Assembly (NCBI GenBank): GCA_010015655.1
Contig: ML976729.1
Coordinates: forward strand, 21,372 to 53,951
Origin: Bimuria novae-zelandiae CBS 107.79
Lineage: Eukaryota > Ascomycota > Dothideomycetes > Pleosporales > Didymosphaeriaceae
Direction of reading: 5' to 3'
DNA: 32,580 nt
Part shown: positions 1 through 9,674 of the stretch, piece by piece
Position numbering within the stretch: the first letter of the stretch is position 1
Layout: each line of letters opens with the position of its first letter
The notes under the pieces: generated by a model
Seen by the model: the letters and a program-made list of their open reading frames with translations, nothing else
Told to the model about the DNA's origin: nothing
The model's database searches: none
Translations under genes and position numbers: made by a program

Positions 1-1328
1 CCCCCCAACCCTGGTATGGGCTAGTACAGCCAGAATCACTGCAAGATTAGTTCACAAAGCATTTTACAAGATCTTAGAACGTACCTGTAGAAGCGGCAAC
101 ATAGACCAAGGTCGATAGCTATAGAAGATACGTTATTCATCCGGCTCGCAGGAAGACAATTATTGATCGGGTATGAGATCTCCGGGTTGCAAAACCGCCA
201 TCGATCGGTACTGCAAAACCGCAGCTGCGCCGTGTTAACTGGAATCACCTCAGATGACTACAGGACTTTACGTTTGGTGAGCATGCCGAATCCACCCTGT
301 TGTTTGAGAGACTAAACGAGGCAAATACTGGCACCAAGAGTGCGAAGCTACAATACAGTGACTTTAACTAGTGCTTTTCTGCCTACCGTGGTGGCTCGTT
401 TGGTTTCCGGTTCCAGCACTGCTGTTATTACTCCTAATCTCCAGTGGACCAGGACGAGAGATTATGCTAACCATACCGTTAGAGTTTCAATACAAAGGGA
501 AAGCCCGAGGGGTTCACGCATCACGTAATTCGTGAATAACGGAAGAACATAGCTGCGAAGCTCCATCTTCCATGCTTCATCGGCGTTGCAGGCGAACGTC
601 AAGCTGCAGGTGGCAGCAACAGCTTTACCGCATAGGCAGTTCGTCTGAAGATGTTCATTTTGAAGTACTTCGATAAAATCAAGTGGAAGCCATTCCAGTG
701 TTGCAACCCCTACATGCACGGACGTATCCAATTTGCCCTTTGTAGCTTAGACGTTGTGAGGCCCCTCGACCAAATTAGCCGCACCGGCGATGAGCGGCCT
801 CGTTCACGATTGCAGACGCCGTTTCTGAAGATCTTTCCCCGAATATTCTTCTATTGTGTGCCATGCGCCGTCCGGCGTCTGATCCTGGTCTCTAAGCTCA
901 CCGCAGTATCCTCGTCCTGGCTAGGTCTGCAGGTCTGCAACTAGCTCGAGGGAAACTGAATGCGCAACGATTTTGCCTATCGTGTCTCACATTTGCTAGC
1001 ATGCTCGCGACTTGAGCCCCTCCAAGGTTGAGCCCTGATGCGGGGCGCTAACGTCAAGGGATCGAGCACCAGATCAGCCTGGCTCCCGAATGCTAGTGAT
1101 CGTGCTAAACTGCCTTATGCGGCGCGGCTGGCTTGCAATTATGCGCCGTCACCTCCGATTCGAGGAAAAGGATTTCCCAATAGCGTGTGGGCTGCCGCGA
1201 GGTGTTGGGTGCGTTGAATGTCCGTGCAGTAGCATTCAGAGTGAAATGAATCGAATTACCTCCATCACGTGACTGAAATGAAATTCAGCAATAGCGGTAT
1301 GTACAGCGATACATTCTATGTTCCACCT
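1..1328. other. No confident gene (1.3 kb)
   Basis: I see no recognisable gene here. The longest open frame, on the minus strand at about 462-731, begins at a non-ATG codon, has no ATG near its start and resembles no family I know. Frames on the plus strand at 651-944 and 1090-1272 overlap it or stand alone without domain features. A small 3' or 5' exon of a gene outside the window cannot be excluded. Confidence 0.5.
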
Positions 1329-1952
1329 TTACTCTAGCCTCTTCTTCACTGCCAAAGGTGAAGAATAACAGACGACAATTCTGTGAAAATGCCGCAAGAG
1401 CGCCTTGGGATCGTCCTTCATTTGAAAGTAAAAATCCTTCTTGTTTTCGCTGAGGTCTTCGTAGTACACCCATGTAGGTTCCCATTGCACCCAAACCGTG
1501 CCCTCCTTCGTATGAATTACGTGGCCTCGATGGCTATGGAAAGTTGCTTTCATCTGGAGGAAAGATGATTTTGACATCGGCGATACCCTCCAGAACGCTA
1601 GGAAGGCCAGCCGCGGACCGCCTCCGGTTGGCAGGTGCTTGGCCGCGACATATCTAAGCAGGCCAGGTCGATTTTTCCTGACCTCGACGGCAGGTTCCAG
1701 CGGCAGCGCCTCCGAAGGAGGCTGGGCCAGCATGCTCTCGAAAGTAGGCTCCCATGCTATGAGAAGTTTGTCCTGTCCCTTGCCACAGACGATCCATCCA
1801 GCGTATCCAATCCCGCGCAGCGTTTGGTATTCCTGCTCAGAATGCCACGTGCATTCCCAGAATACCATTACGGTCTGCAGATCGTAGACCAGCCTGCCTA
1901 GGCAGGGCCACACGTCACCGCCCGCGGCAAGGCCTGTAGGTCCGTCGGCCAT
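1329..1952 (-). CDS. Hypothetical protein with chromo-like WEPTW motifs
   Basis: A single uninterrupted frame of 207 residues starts at a true ATG (1952-1950). Two segments look alike: one around residues 50-72 ending in IAWEPTF, and one around residues 147-160 containing VWVQWEPTWVYYEDL. The pattern of a short beta strand, then W-x-V-x-W-E-P-T-W, is what I associate with chromodomain-like folds in fungal hypothetical proteins, where the family consensus is V-x-W-x-x-x-x-x-x-T-W-E-P. No aromatic-cage assignment is safe from this alone. The basic C terminus ends in KKRLE. No signal peptide or membrane segment is seen. It stands alone, with no obvious operon-like partner. The chromo-like reading is an inference from motif shape; the gene itself, intronless and complete, is fairly likely. 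Confidence 0.55.
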   Translation of the reverse strand: MADGPTGLAAGGDVWPCLGRLVYDLQTVMVFWECTWHSEQEYQTLRGIGYAGWIVCGKGQDKLLIAWEPTFESMLAQPPSEALPLEPAVEVRKNRPGLLRYVAAKHLPTGGGPRLAFLAFWRVSPMSKSSFLQMKATFHSHRGHVIHTKEGTVWVQWEPTWVYYEDLSENKKDFYFQMKDDPKALLRHFHRIVVCYSSPLAVKKRLE

Positions 1953-2352
1953 AATGCAAAGCCAGCAAGGTGCTACGTGAACAAATAGGTTGGTTGCAAT
2001 AAAACAAGATTGAGCCGGCGCTACGGGGGCCTTCGTGCAGATCCCATATAAGCGTTAAGGGAAACGATTCATCTCGAAATTGCTGCACAATCAATCAGTG
2101 ACAGATAGCCGGCTCGGACCGCACCGGTGCGCTCGATCCCGCAGGTATCCGCGGTTGATTCTGGCAGGGGTGGCGCTCTTGAATTCTATCAAGTAAAGAA
2201 GTGGAGCGGTTTGTCCTTGTAGTCTTTTGGGTCCCGCTTTTGAATGTCCGCTGATTCCACGTGGCTATTTGAGATCAGACTAAGGGGGGTCTTGGGTGGG
2301 TCCAGCAGGGCAGGTCTGGTCTGCAAGTATCTATGCTCCGACAATGCCGTCG
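1953..2352. other. Intergenic spacer
   Basis: No open frame or recognisable element was found. It separates the minus-strand chromo-like gene from the hairpin repeat array and should hold the promoter of the former. Confidence 0.5.
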
Positions 2353-2876
2353 GCATATCACGTGTTCTTCATCAAACCAACCCATTAGGGTACTAGCCGG
2401 TACAGCAGGAGATAAATTTTGTGCTTTGCTGTACCGGCTAGTCCTCAAAGAATATCCCGCAATTCACCGCCGCCATATCACGTTTCTTCGTCACAACGTC
2501 AAACCAATCTATTAGGGTACTAGCCGGTACAGCAGGAGGTAAATTTTGTGCTTTGCTGTACCGGCTAGTCCTTAAAGAATATACCGCAATTTACCGCCGC
2601 CATATCACGTTTTCTTCATCACAACGTCAAACCAACCCATTAGGGTACTAGCCGGTACAGCAAAGCACAAAATTTACCTCCTGCTGTACCGGCTAGTCCT
2701 TAAAGGATATTCCGCAATTTACCGCCGCCATATCACGTTTTCTTCATCAGAACGTCAAACCAATCCATTAGGGTACTAGCCGGTACAGTAGGAGGTAAAT
2801 TTTGTGCTTTGCTGTACCGGCTAGTCCTCAAAGAATATTCCGCAATTCACCGCCGCCATATCATGTGATACAAAAC
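2353..2876. repeat. Tandem array of four ~128-bp repeats, each with a 51-bp hairpin
   Basis: Four copies begin with a CATATCACGT-type box and contain a 15-bp inverted repeat (ACTAGCCGGTACAGC / GCTGTACCGGCTAGT) around a 21-bp core. Left arms start at 2392, 2519, 2647 and 2775, giving periods of 127, 128 and 128 bp. Cores are 2407-2427, 2534-2554, 2662-2682 and 2790-2810. The core of copy 3 is the exact reverse complement of the core of copy 2, while everything outside the arms keeps its orientation. Copy 1 lacks a few bases near ACAACGT and has one core substitution; copy 4 has one changed arm base. The start of a fifth copy is visible at about 2862-2876. The array stops 13 bp before the ATG of the next gene, so it must lie in that gene's promoter or 5' leader. 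Confidence 0.95.
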
Positions 2877-2889
2877 AACATCTAAACCC

Positions 2890-5242
2890 ATGGAGGCGCC
2901 ACCGGCTTGTATGACCAAATCCAAGTATTTGAAGATTCACCCTGAGATCCTTCAGAGCATGATGGATGTTCCGGAAGCTTTAGCACTTGTCTCGGTGATT
3001 CTTAGAACCGCTCCAACACACCTCTCATAGGTACTAACGGAGTGCAGCGGTATTGCCAAGGGTGGGATACAATAATGCCACAGACAAGCGTAGAAGACCT
3101 TGTCGATCTTGAAAATGCAGTAAAACTGTTACTGGAGGCTATCCAAAGTGCAAAGCACTCCCGATCCACAAATGTGCTTGGACTTCGCCACCGAATAGTC
3201 TCGCGCGGGGAAACACGAGGAAGCGCAAGGTCCCTGAGTAATGGGCGCCCCAATCGCTCTCAGCGGGAACATACCGTTCCAGTGTCCGATCCAGTACCCC
3301 CGGATGCTAGTGACCACGACTCTGATCAGGATACGTTATTCGTTAACGACCATCGGGACACACTGCGAGACCCAAGTCATCTAAATTTATTTCCAGATGA
3401 TGTTGCACCAATTGATGAGGACATGCCGATGAGCAACGGTCTTGGAACACCTACGATGTTTGATGGTGGCGCCGAGGCCCAATTCTTCCAGGAACAAATG
3501 GAAGCCCTGGGACATGTTTCCATGAATCATCTGGATGGTTTCTGGGGCCTGGACCTAGAAAGGGTCCAAGAACCAATGGACGAGACTGAGCCCCTGGACG
3601 AGACTGAGCCCCTGGACGTGCACGACACCGAAGTTGTCGAATCATTTCTCGAAAGCGCCAATAGACTCGGTTTCTGCCCCCTTTTCCCCCAAGGAAGTGA
3701 CCCGCTTTCCTCGGACGAGCTCCGCGATCTAATCAAACCGCTTCTGCACGGATCCCCATTGACAACACCGCTGATCTACAATCTGCTGCTAGCAATTCTG
3801 CCGATGCCTCTCATTCTAGATCCTGAGCCAAATCAATGGATATCCGTTGAAGAGACAGAAGGATTAGTCGCAACAATAGAGAACGATCTTTTGATTCTCT
3901 CCGATTTAAATGCACGAAAAATATTTAGCATTGGACGTGGCACGTTGTCTCAGGCACTCCAAGATTTGATTGAAGAATCCCCGTTCTCCGTCGAGACAAT
4001 AAATGTGAGTTTTCCCTTTTGAGATAAGACATGAAACTGACGCGAAGCAAAGCCGGCCCGTCTGCAGCCAAGATTAGAGAGTACGCTTGGTATGGTCTAC
4101 CTGGCAGCGAGTTGCGTTGGAATCCCAATGAATTTTACAACTTCATGCGATCTGCGAATGCAGTTTATTACAGCACTACTTGGCCCATATCAAGGTGAAG
4201 ATGTGCTCCGGCGACTGGGTATCGAAGGACCATTAACTCATCCAAGGACTTTCAATTTCGAACGGAAACCGGAATCTCCAGGCGACATCCCTACAGACGA
4301 TCTGCTTCGAGAACTTAGCAACCAGGAAATGAGTAGGATACCCGAAGGCGTTGGGAAAGAAATTCTGCGTATGGTACAATGCATCAAGGAGATCGGCTCT
4401 ACGGCAATTTTAGAGTCTTTAAAGATCGCTGCTGCTCAACCCAGAGAGCTTACACTTGATGCTCAATCATCCTCGTCCTATCTCTGTCAAATACATCGAT
4501 ATTTGGATACGAAAGGTACATGCAATCACCTGGACGTTGCGAGAACACGGTATGTCAAATACCTTTACTATGAAGCTTTCCAATCCGAAGTTCAAACTTT
4601 GACCGCGAAGAAACAACTTAGTCGGATTGAGAAAAATCGCCAGAACAAGCGTTTGTTCGCTCCATTTCACGAAGCGACACCGGGAACAGATTGGATTTCA
4701 CAACATTATCCGAACGTGGACTACGGATCTCATAAGTCTCAAACCATGGTCCAGCGAGCTGTTGTGGAGCGTATGAAAAGTCAGTTCGGTGGGAACACTC
4801 AAACCATTCAGAAAGACCTTAAGAGATATCTCCGCGATGGATGCAACCTTCATATACTGTTGAAACACGCACAACCTACGCTTCTAATCCTTTTCCCCGG
4901 CGAGCAATATTGTGCACCAGTGTTCAGCTACCCAAACCTTGAAAATGAGACAACGAGGGAGAGCCTTCAAAAACCAATCAAAATTAAGACGTAGGTGAAT
5001 CTCCTTCCGAATCTAATGACATTCAACTAACGCTGCACCCGGTTAGCATCGATAATCTGAGCGACAAAGAAGCTAGATGGTTTGGGCGAGCTATGCAGGT
5101 ACTACGCCCTGAGCTTCTTCTTAGACGGCACGTTCCAGTTGCCATCGACCTCATCCTTGGTTCGCAATCGGACGCAGACATGAAACTACGGGATCGCGAT
5201 CCAAATGACTACGCCACTAGGCCTCTCGACTTCCTCGCGTAG
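2890..5242 (+). CDS. Unrecognised ~707-aa protein, five exons
   Basis: I do not recognise the family. My model joins 2890-2994, 3048-4004, 4073-4194, 4247-4990 and 5047-5242, all GT..AG and in phase, ending at TAG 5240-5242. Support comes from a perfect TACTAAC branch site in intron 1 and CTAAC in intron 4. Residues about 60-190 are hydrophilic and acidic, with a 6-residue DETEPL motif doubled by an 18-bp tandem repeat (3579-3614). The centre is helical and the C terminus is basic then mixed. No signal peptide, membrane segment or catalytic motif is apparent. The middle is ambiguous: 4073-4246 reads open in two frames. I prefer the spliced one, which contains WYGLPGSELRWNPNEFYNFM, because the 52-nt intron restores the long downstream frame. 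The start codon sits directly behind the hairpin repeat array. Confidence 0.7.
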
Positions 5243-5410
5243 TGCGGCGCCAGGTCTAATTTTGATGTGTGATAAGCGCCGATAATATATGAATCGCCGA
5301 CGCTAGCAAGGGCATCAGGGCGAGGCGCACCGCCTCTGCTGCCATGCGCATGGCATAATCAATATATCAAGAACCCTTATTCTTTCTGTTGCTTGGTCCA
5401 TCGTGTAGTT

Positions 5411-6561
5411 ATGGAAAAAATAATCTTCTTTGCCGTACTGTGGCCCATCTTCATCGTTGCTGCGTTGACGACCGTCATCCGAACGACCAGCACCCATCGC
5501 CGCGAATATTACACAATACTTTTGTCACTTTTCCTCTTCTTCGTTTCCTGTATAATTAATACGTTGCTTGCCTCTCTGTATTACCCTTCCGGCGGTCGCT
5601 CAAACCCAACGAACCCGTCCTTTCATCGCCTGCAACTCTGCTCCACTATGCTTTATTTCAGTTGTCTTTGGCTTATCAAATTATGTGTCTTTGTTCCACT
5701 CTATGACACCATGAAGTCAATTGAGCCACTCAAACGAGCATGGTTCTGCTTACTTGGGATGATTACAATGGCTTACGTGTCTTGCATGATTGCATGTGGG
5801 TATCCTTCCACAGAATTAGGCTGCAACGATTCAGGTACATACCGACATATTCCCATCAAACCATTGCTAACGAAGATGCAGGATGTAGTCCAGATACAAC
5901 GCTATGGGTGACTACGGCCTGGGATTTGGTTACTAATGTTTCCCTTATCGTATTTCCTGTGGTTGCACTTCCGATGGCTCGTTTGGCACGACCAGAGATA
6001 CGGAGAGCTGATAGATGGGTCACTACATCTCAATACACTGCCGTCTGCTTGATCATCTGTATATCGCTAGTACGATCAGGCGGCAGTTATTCGTTCTCTG
6101 GTATTAAGAGAGCCTTTTGGTTGCATCTTTGGGGCTCGATCCAGAATGCACTGTTCATCATCACCAACAACGGTTTGGCCATACTTCCAGAACTCGGGAA
6201 AAGTACAGAGCTGTATTCCTACGCCAACGCGTATGCGGAACATACTTCTACAGCGAGGAATTCCTTTCCGTACACGGAATCTATTCCCCATAATGATGGG
6301 GGTACGCAGCCCAATGCACCTCTAGGACGAACATCTTACAACACGGTGCATGGACCAGCATTCTACGATGTGGGTATCCCTTTCATGATTTTTAGAGATA
6401 AAGTTAACGTACTCAGCCATTCATATATGGCGGAACAGGACGGGGAGGAGCACCAGTCAGCGCTTTTAGCTGGAATACGGAAACAAGTTAGAATAGTCTA
6501 CTATGAACCATTGCTTGTATTGTCATTGCCTCTATGCCATTGCTCTTATGCCATACAATAA
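5411..6561 (+). CDS. SAT4-family / fungal rhodopsin-like integral membrane protein
   Basis: Two exons (5411-5834, 5882-6561) are joined by a 47-nt intron with a GCTAACG branch site, giving 367 residues. Residues 1-25, about 37-60, 80-100 and 112-132 are hydrophobic helices. A cysteine-containing loop leads to LWVTTAWDLVTNVSLIVFPV, the most typical stretch of the SAT4/Pth11-like rhodopsin-domain family (usual form LWxxTAxxDxxTDxxxxxxP). Further helices lie near residues 200-220 and 232-252, followed by a polar cytoplasmic tail of about 110 residues. There is no N-terminal CFEM domain. Members are plasma-membrane proteins, some acting as receptors in host sensing; the role here is unknown. The C-terminal half is rather divergent from the family. 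The 3' end overlaps the convergent LysM gene by 16 bp. Confidence 0.8.
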
Positions 6562-7508
6562 TAATAATCTCGCCACAGATTCGTGCACTCCGAGTCTAAG
6601 CCCGTGTTGAGTACCCTTAGTTGGTCGAAGGTCGTATTGTATTTTGCCGCAACAATGTCGCAAGTATCTCCAAGTTGCACTAGGTAGTAAATTCTACAAG
6701 AATTTGACGTACCGGGTGCAAGAGGAGTAGACGAAACCGTGCTGTACGAGACATACAAAGATAGTGTGACCTCGGATGTGATAAGTACCGGCGCCGGGCG
6801 ATCAAAGGGACATTTAGTGTCTGCTCTGTGATTCCAGCCAAGAAGACGATTAGCAATATCAGATGCATAACATCGGGTAGCTCCGCCCTGCTCCAAATGA
6901 CCAGGTACGACACCTAGCGGACCTGCATTATACGCACGAGCTGCTCTAAAGAACTTTGCAGGGCTCGGAGCGTCGCTATACAAGTCAACAGCTTGTCTTA
7001 GACCATATTCACGGTTTTGACCAGCGCCATCCATCAGCATCCTCCTAATCATCTCGGGTGGACACGGTTCGAGGCCGACACAATTCCCCTCCCCATTATT
7101 AGATTGCATTAGTCCTGGATTTGTAACAGCGGCGGCGGTACTTCCAACTCTCACGCAACCGTCAGACTCCTGCATCATCATGGAGAAAAGTAGACCGGGA
7201 GGCACATTCGCATAGTTGGCAGCCTCTGGAATCGAAACTTTGATTGCGTCATTCTCAAGCGGTGAATTGTTGGCGCCATATGTTGGGGCGCACGAACTGC
7301 TTAGGACATCTATATTCAGATTCCATCTGCGAAACCATTAGCGAGTGCTCAAAGGATTTACATAAGCTTACAATTCATCAAAACTCAACCACTCGGAAAC
7401 AGCGGGCCAGCCCTGCTCTACTGATCCATCTCTGCTAAATACCCTGTAAGAATAGTTCAATCCAGATATGGACTTGATCCAGAACAGCAAAAGTGTGCTG
7501 TGCCGCAT
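6546..7508 (-). CDS. Lysozyme/transglycosylase-like protein with C-terminal LysM domain
   Basis: The model has two exons, 7508-7372 and 7326-6546, with a 45-nt intron (GCTAAT branch site), giving 305 residues. Residues about 22-45 contain YRVFSRDGSVEQGWP and SEWLSFDELW, which I associate with the N-terminal part of fungal SLT/GH23-like proteins. The core has FSMMMQESDGCVRV with the probable catalytic Glu99, then NPGLMQS, a C-P-P-E-M-I segment and AARAYNAG, ending in CYASDIANRLLGW. A LysM domain occupies about residues 255-304 (YYLVQLGDTCDIVAAKYNTT, then ECTNLW), a chitin- or peptidoglycan-oligomer binding fold. The protein should cleave or bind bacterial or fungal wall glycans outside the cell. 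The proposed start gives only a weak signal peptide because a Lys interrupts the hydrophobic run, so a further upstream exon is possible. Confidence 0.82.
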
Positions 7509-7655
7509 GATCGGATGATGGATACAGGCGGAATCCGAAGAGACTACATCCGTAGCCAGATATATAGGCAGCTCTTTTCGAATAGTGAGTCTCCAACGGC
7601 GACATGTCGGCCTCAAAAAGATGGAACCAGTCTTCTGGCCCTTCAGTGCGTTTCA

Positions 7656-7841
7656 CTAGCCCTCCAGATTCCGCACATATCTTTCAATTGAACAGTGCGG
7701 AATACTCGCCCGTATGGCACTTCGAAGACCACGTCCGGAGTTGTAAAATATGCGAGCCGCCTTATAGACGTCTCTGTCCTGTTGGGATAGCTCATGCTCG
7801 TGGGTAACGCTGACGTCTAACACTTTTTCGTCACTTACCAA
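7656..7841 (-). pseudogene. Possible relic of a second SLT-like domain
   Basis: This short frame has no ATG start of its own. It reads DVYKAARIFYNSG followed some 20 residues later by a C-x10-LEG motif. The intact neighbour has FFRAARAYNAG and then C-x9-LLG at a similar distance. The match is short, but the order and spacing agree, and it lies on the same strand directly upstream of the intact gene. I read it as a weak trace of a tandem duplication. No match to the catalytic or LysM parts was found around it, so chance similarity remains possible. Confidence 0.25.
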
Positions 7842-8105
7842 TTTGTCTAGGTAGCATCGACTGTTACATGTACCTTGGCAAGAACTGCGTCGTCAGCACC
7901 AGTAGCAAGCGGATATGGTTGGAAGTGCCGAAGTACTTCACCGCCACGCGAAAACTTTTAGAAACGCTACGATATGAAGAGCCCAGGATGATAGAATATA
8001 GCTATAGGTATCATTCGAGTGGCGGCAAGGACGGGAATGGCAAGAGCACAGGTGGAAGACATCGATATGTGTACGTGTACTAGACCTAGCGCTACTCTAG
8101 ATATC
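7842..8105. other. Spacer with one small open frame
   Basis: A 71-codon frame with an ATG lies at 7868-8083 (+). Its product is basic and Gly/Lys/Arg/Tyr-rich at the C terminus and matches nothing I know. I do not call it a gene. Confidence 0.4.
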
Positions 8106-9127
8106 CTACATGGTACGAGCACGCTCCAACGTGCCGTGGACAATGGTATCATCCGAGAACGTAGCGCTCTCGCCTTCATAGTCCTCCAATGAAATTTCAC
8201 TGGGAGAGCTGCCTGTCTCACCTGTGTCCACCATTTCAAGCTGCTCGAAGTCCAACTCGTCAGACTCCAGTGGCTCGCAGCGAAGACCATCTATCTCGCC
8301 ATCCAACCAACGCTCAACTTCCTTGCAGGTGTTCCCAATCTCGCACAACGCCTTGTCGCGTTGTACATAGAGTTCCCAACCAGTCGGGATTTGTAGCTCC
8401 CACAACGCGCGCAGCATTGTAGACGGACAAGGTCTATCCGTCAAAATCCAAAAGGCATGGTCCCAAAGCGTTTTCAAGATTCCCAAATCGGCTTGATCGA
8501 CCGCTACGGCGGATACGTTCCAAGCTGACCGAACCAACAGTTTCCCCACCACAGTACACAAGTCGTACCTTTTCAATAGAACGTTTGCTTCCTTGGTCAG
8601 CATCTAAGTATCGAGCGATTGGGCTTATTACCTAGCAAGGAAATACACTGAGCATCGCTACCGTGTGGATTCGTTTCTCGATGGAAGCTATCATGCTCAA
8701 ACAGTTGCAATAGTAATTGCTTTAGGTTACTGGCTCCCAAGACCCGAGCCACTGTCATCATCCACGAAAGATCCAAGGCCGGCAATTCAGAAGGCCTCAA
8801 AGTACGCTTTGTGAAACAGAATTGCACAAGGTCGTAGGGCGGGTTGTTTGGCTTGACACCATAGCGTCCGAGTAAGAGTGCTAACTCAGTCAAGATTGGA
8901 GAAGTAACCTCTTCATATGGAACGAAGATCCCATGTGCTGCTCGAAGGAAGTATAGAAAGGCCTGGGCGTCTTCCGTTGGACTAAGCCTCAGTGTCCGAT
9001 CCTTGCAACTGTTGAGCAGGCCGTACAACGCGGGAGACACTTCCCCTAGCGTAGAAGAGGACACATTATAGACAATGTCTTGAATGATAATGGTTGCGTC
9101 TGGCTGGAGCGCGATCTCATACTTCAT
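8106..9127 (-). CDS. BTB/POZ-domain-like protein
   Basis: Exons 9127-8632 and 8587-8106 are joined across a 44-nt intron (GTAATA..GCTGACC..AAG), giving 325 residues. Residues about 8-70 follow the fungal BTB pattern: an Asp-led strand (PDATIIIQDIVYNVSSSTL), then VSPALYGLLNS where the usual form is S-P-V-F-x-x-M-L, then LRLSPTEDAQAFLYFLRAAHG. BTB domains mediate homodimerisation and cullin-3 adaptor binding, usually in the cytosol or nucleus. After the domain come helices with L-W-and-C-rich patches and an acidic, Glu/Ser/Asp-rich tail from about residue 265. Without the splice the frame ends in a short unrelated tail; with it the second exon reads as one continuous domain. Target unknown. Confidence 0.75.
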
Positions 9128-9674
9128 AGTGGCGGCGATTGGTGCAACTGTATCCGCGAATTGGTCTCATTAAATACATGAGGTACTTACTGTACCTAGA
9201 CTGGGAGGGTGCACAGAGGGACGCGACCTGCATCTCATTCTTCGCATTTCCGTGCGACGAACTGCCGCGCGTAGGCACCATCCATCCGAGCCGGCGGCAC
9301 GGCGGCGTCTAATACGCTTGATCTGCGGGGCTGAGGCCAGTGATTGCGGGGGCGAGGCGTACTGCGGTATGCACGTGCCCGCGCCCAACATTCGCGTAGA
9401 ATTTAGAGCTCTTGCAGGCAAATGCCGGCAAAGCGCAAACGGCGGGTTTTCTAGGGGCCCGATGCGATCAACAGGCACCTGCAGCGCCTCCGGCTGCTAC
9501 CAATCGTACCTTAATCCCGCTTTCGTGCCTTGATCGCGTCCTCAAGCTTTTACCATAAGCACGCGTCGGCCTAAGGAACGGAATCAAGTCAACGACACCT
9601 CAATTGAGCAAAAACTATCACGGTGGCGCTTTCTTATATAATAAATCCATAAGTTGCAACGCAAACACCACTAC
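9128..9674. other. Intergenic spacer, GC-rich in part
   Basis: No gene is supported. Frames on both strands at about 9170-9533 are mirror images over GC-rich sequence and carry no domain signal. It should hold the promoter of the BTB gene and the 3' flank of the Zn2Cys6 gene. Confidence 0.5.

Noticed and set aside
462..731. Minus-strand 89-codon frame as a gene
   Set aside because: It starts at TTG, has no nearby in-frame ATG, no domain and no splice partner I could find.
2353..2876. CRISPR array or telomeric repeat (one TTAGGG per unit)
   Set aside because: Units are ~128 bp, nearly identical along their whole length, without spacers; TTAGGG occurs only once per unit and is not tandem.
2890..5242. 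The 2890-5242 gene as the Starship captain (DUF3435 tyrosine recombinase)
   Set aside because: I cannot find the R..H-x-x-R..Y arrangement or other recombinase-like motifs in its product.
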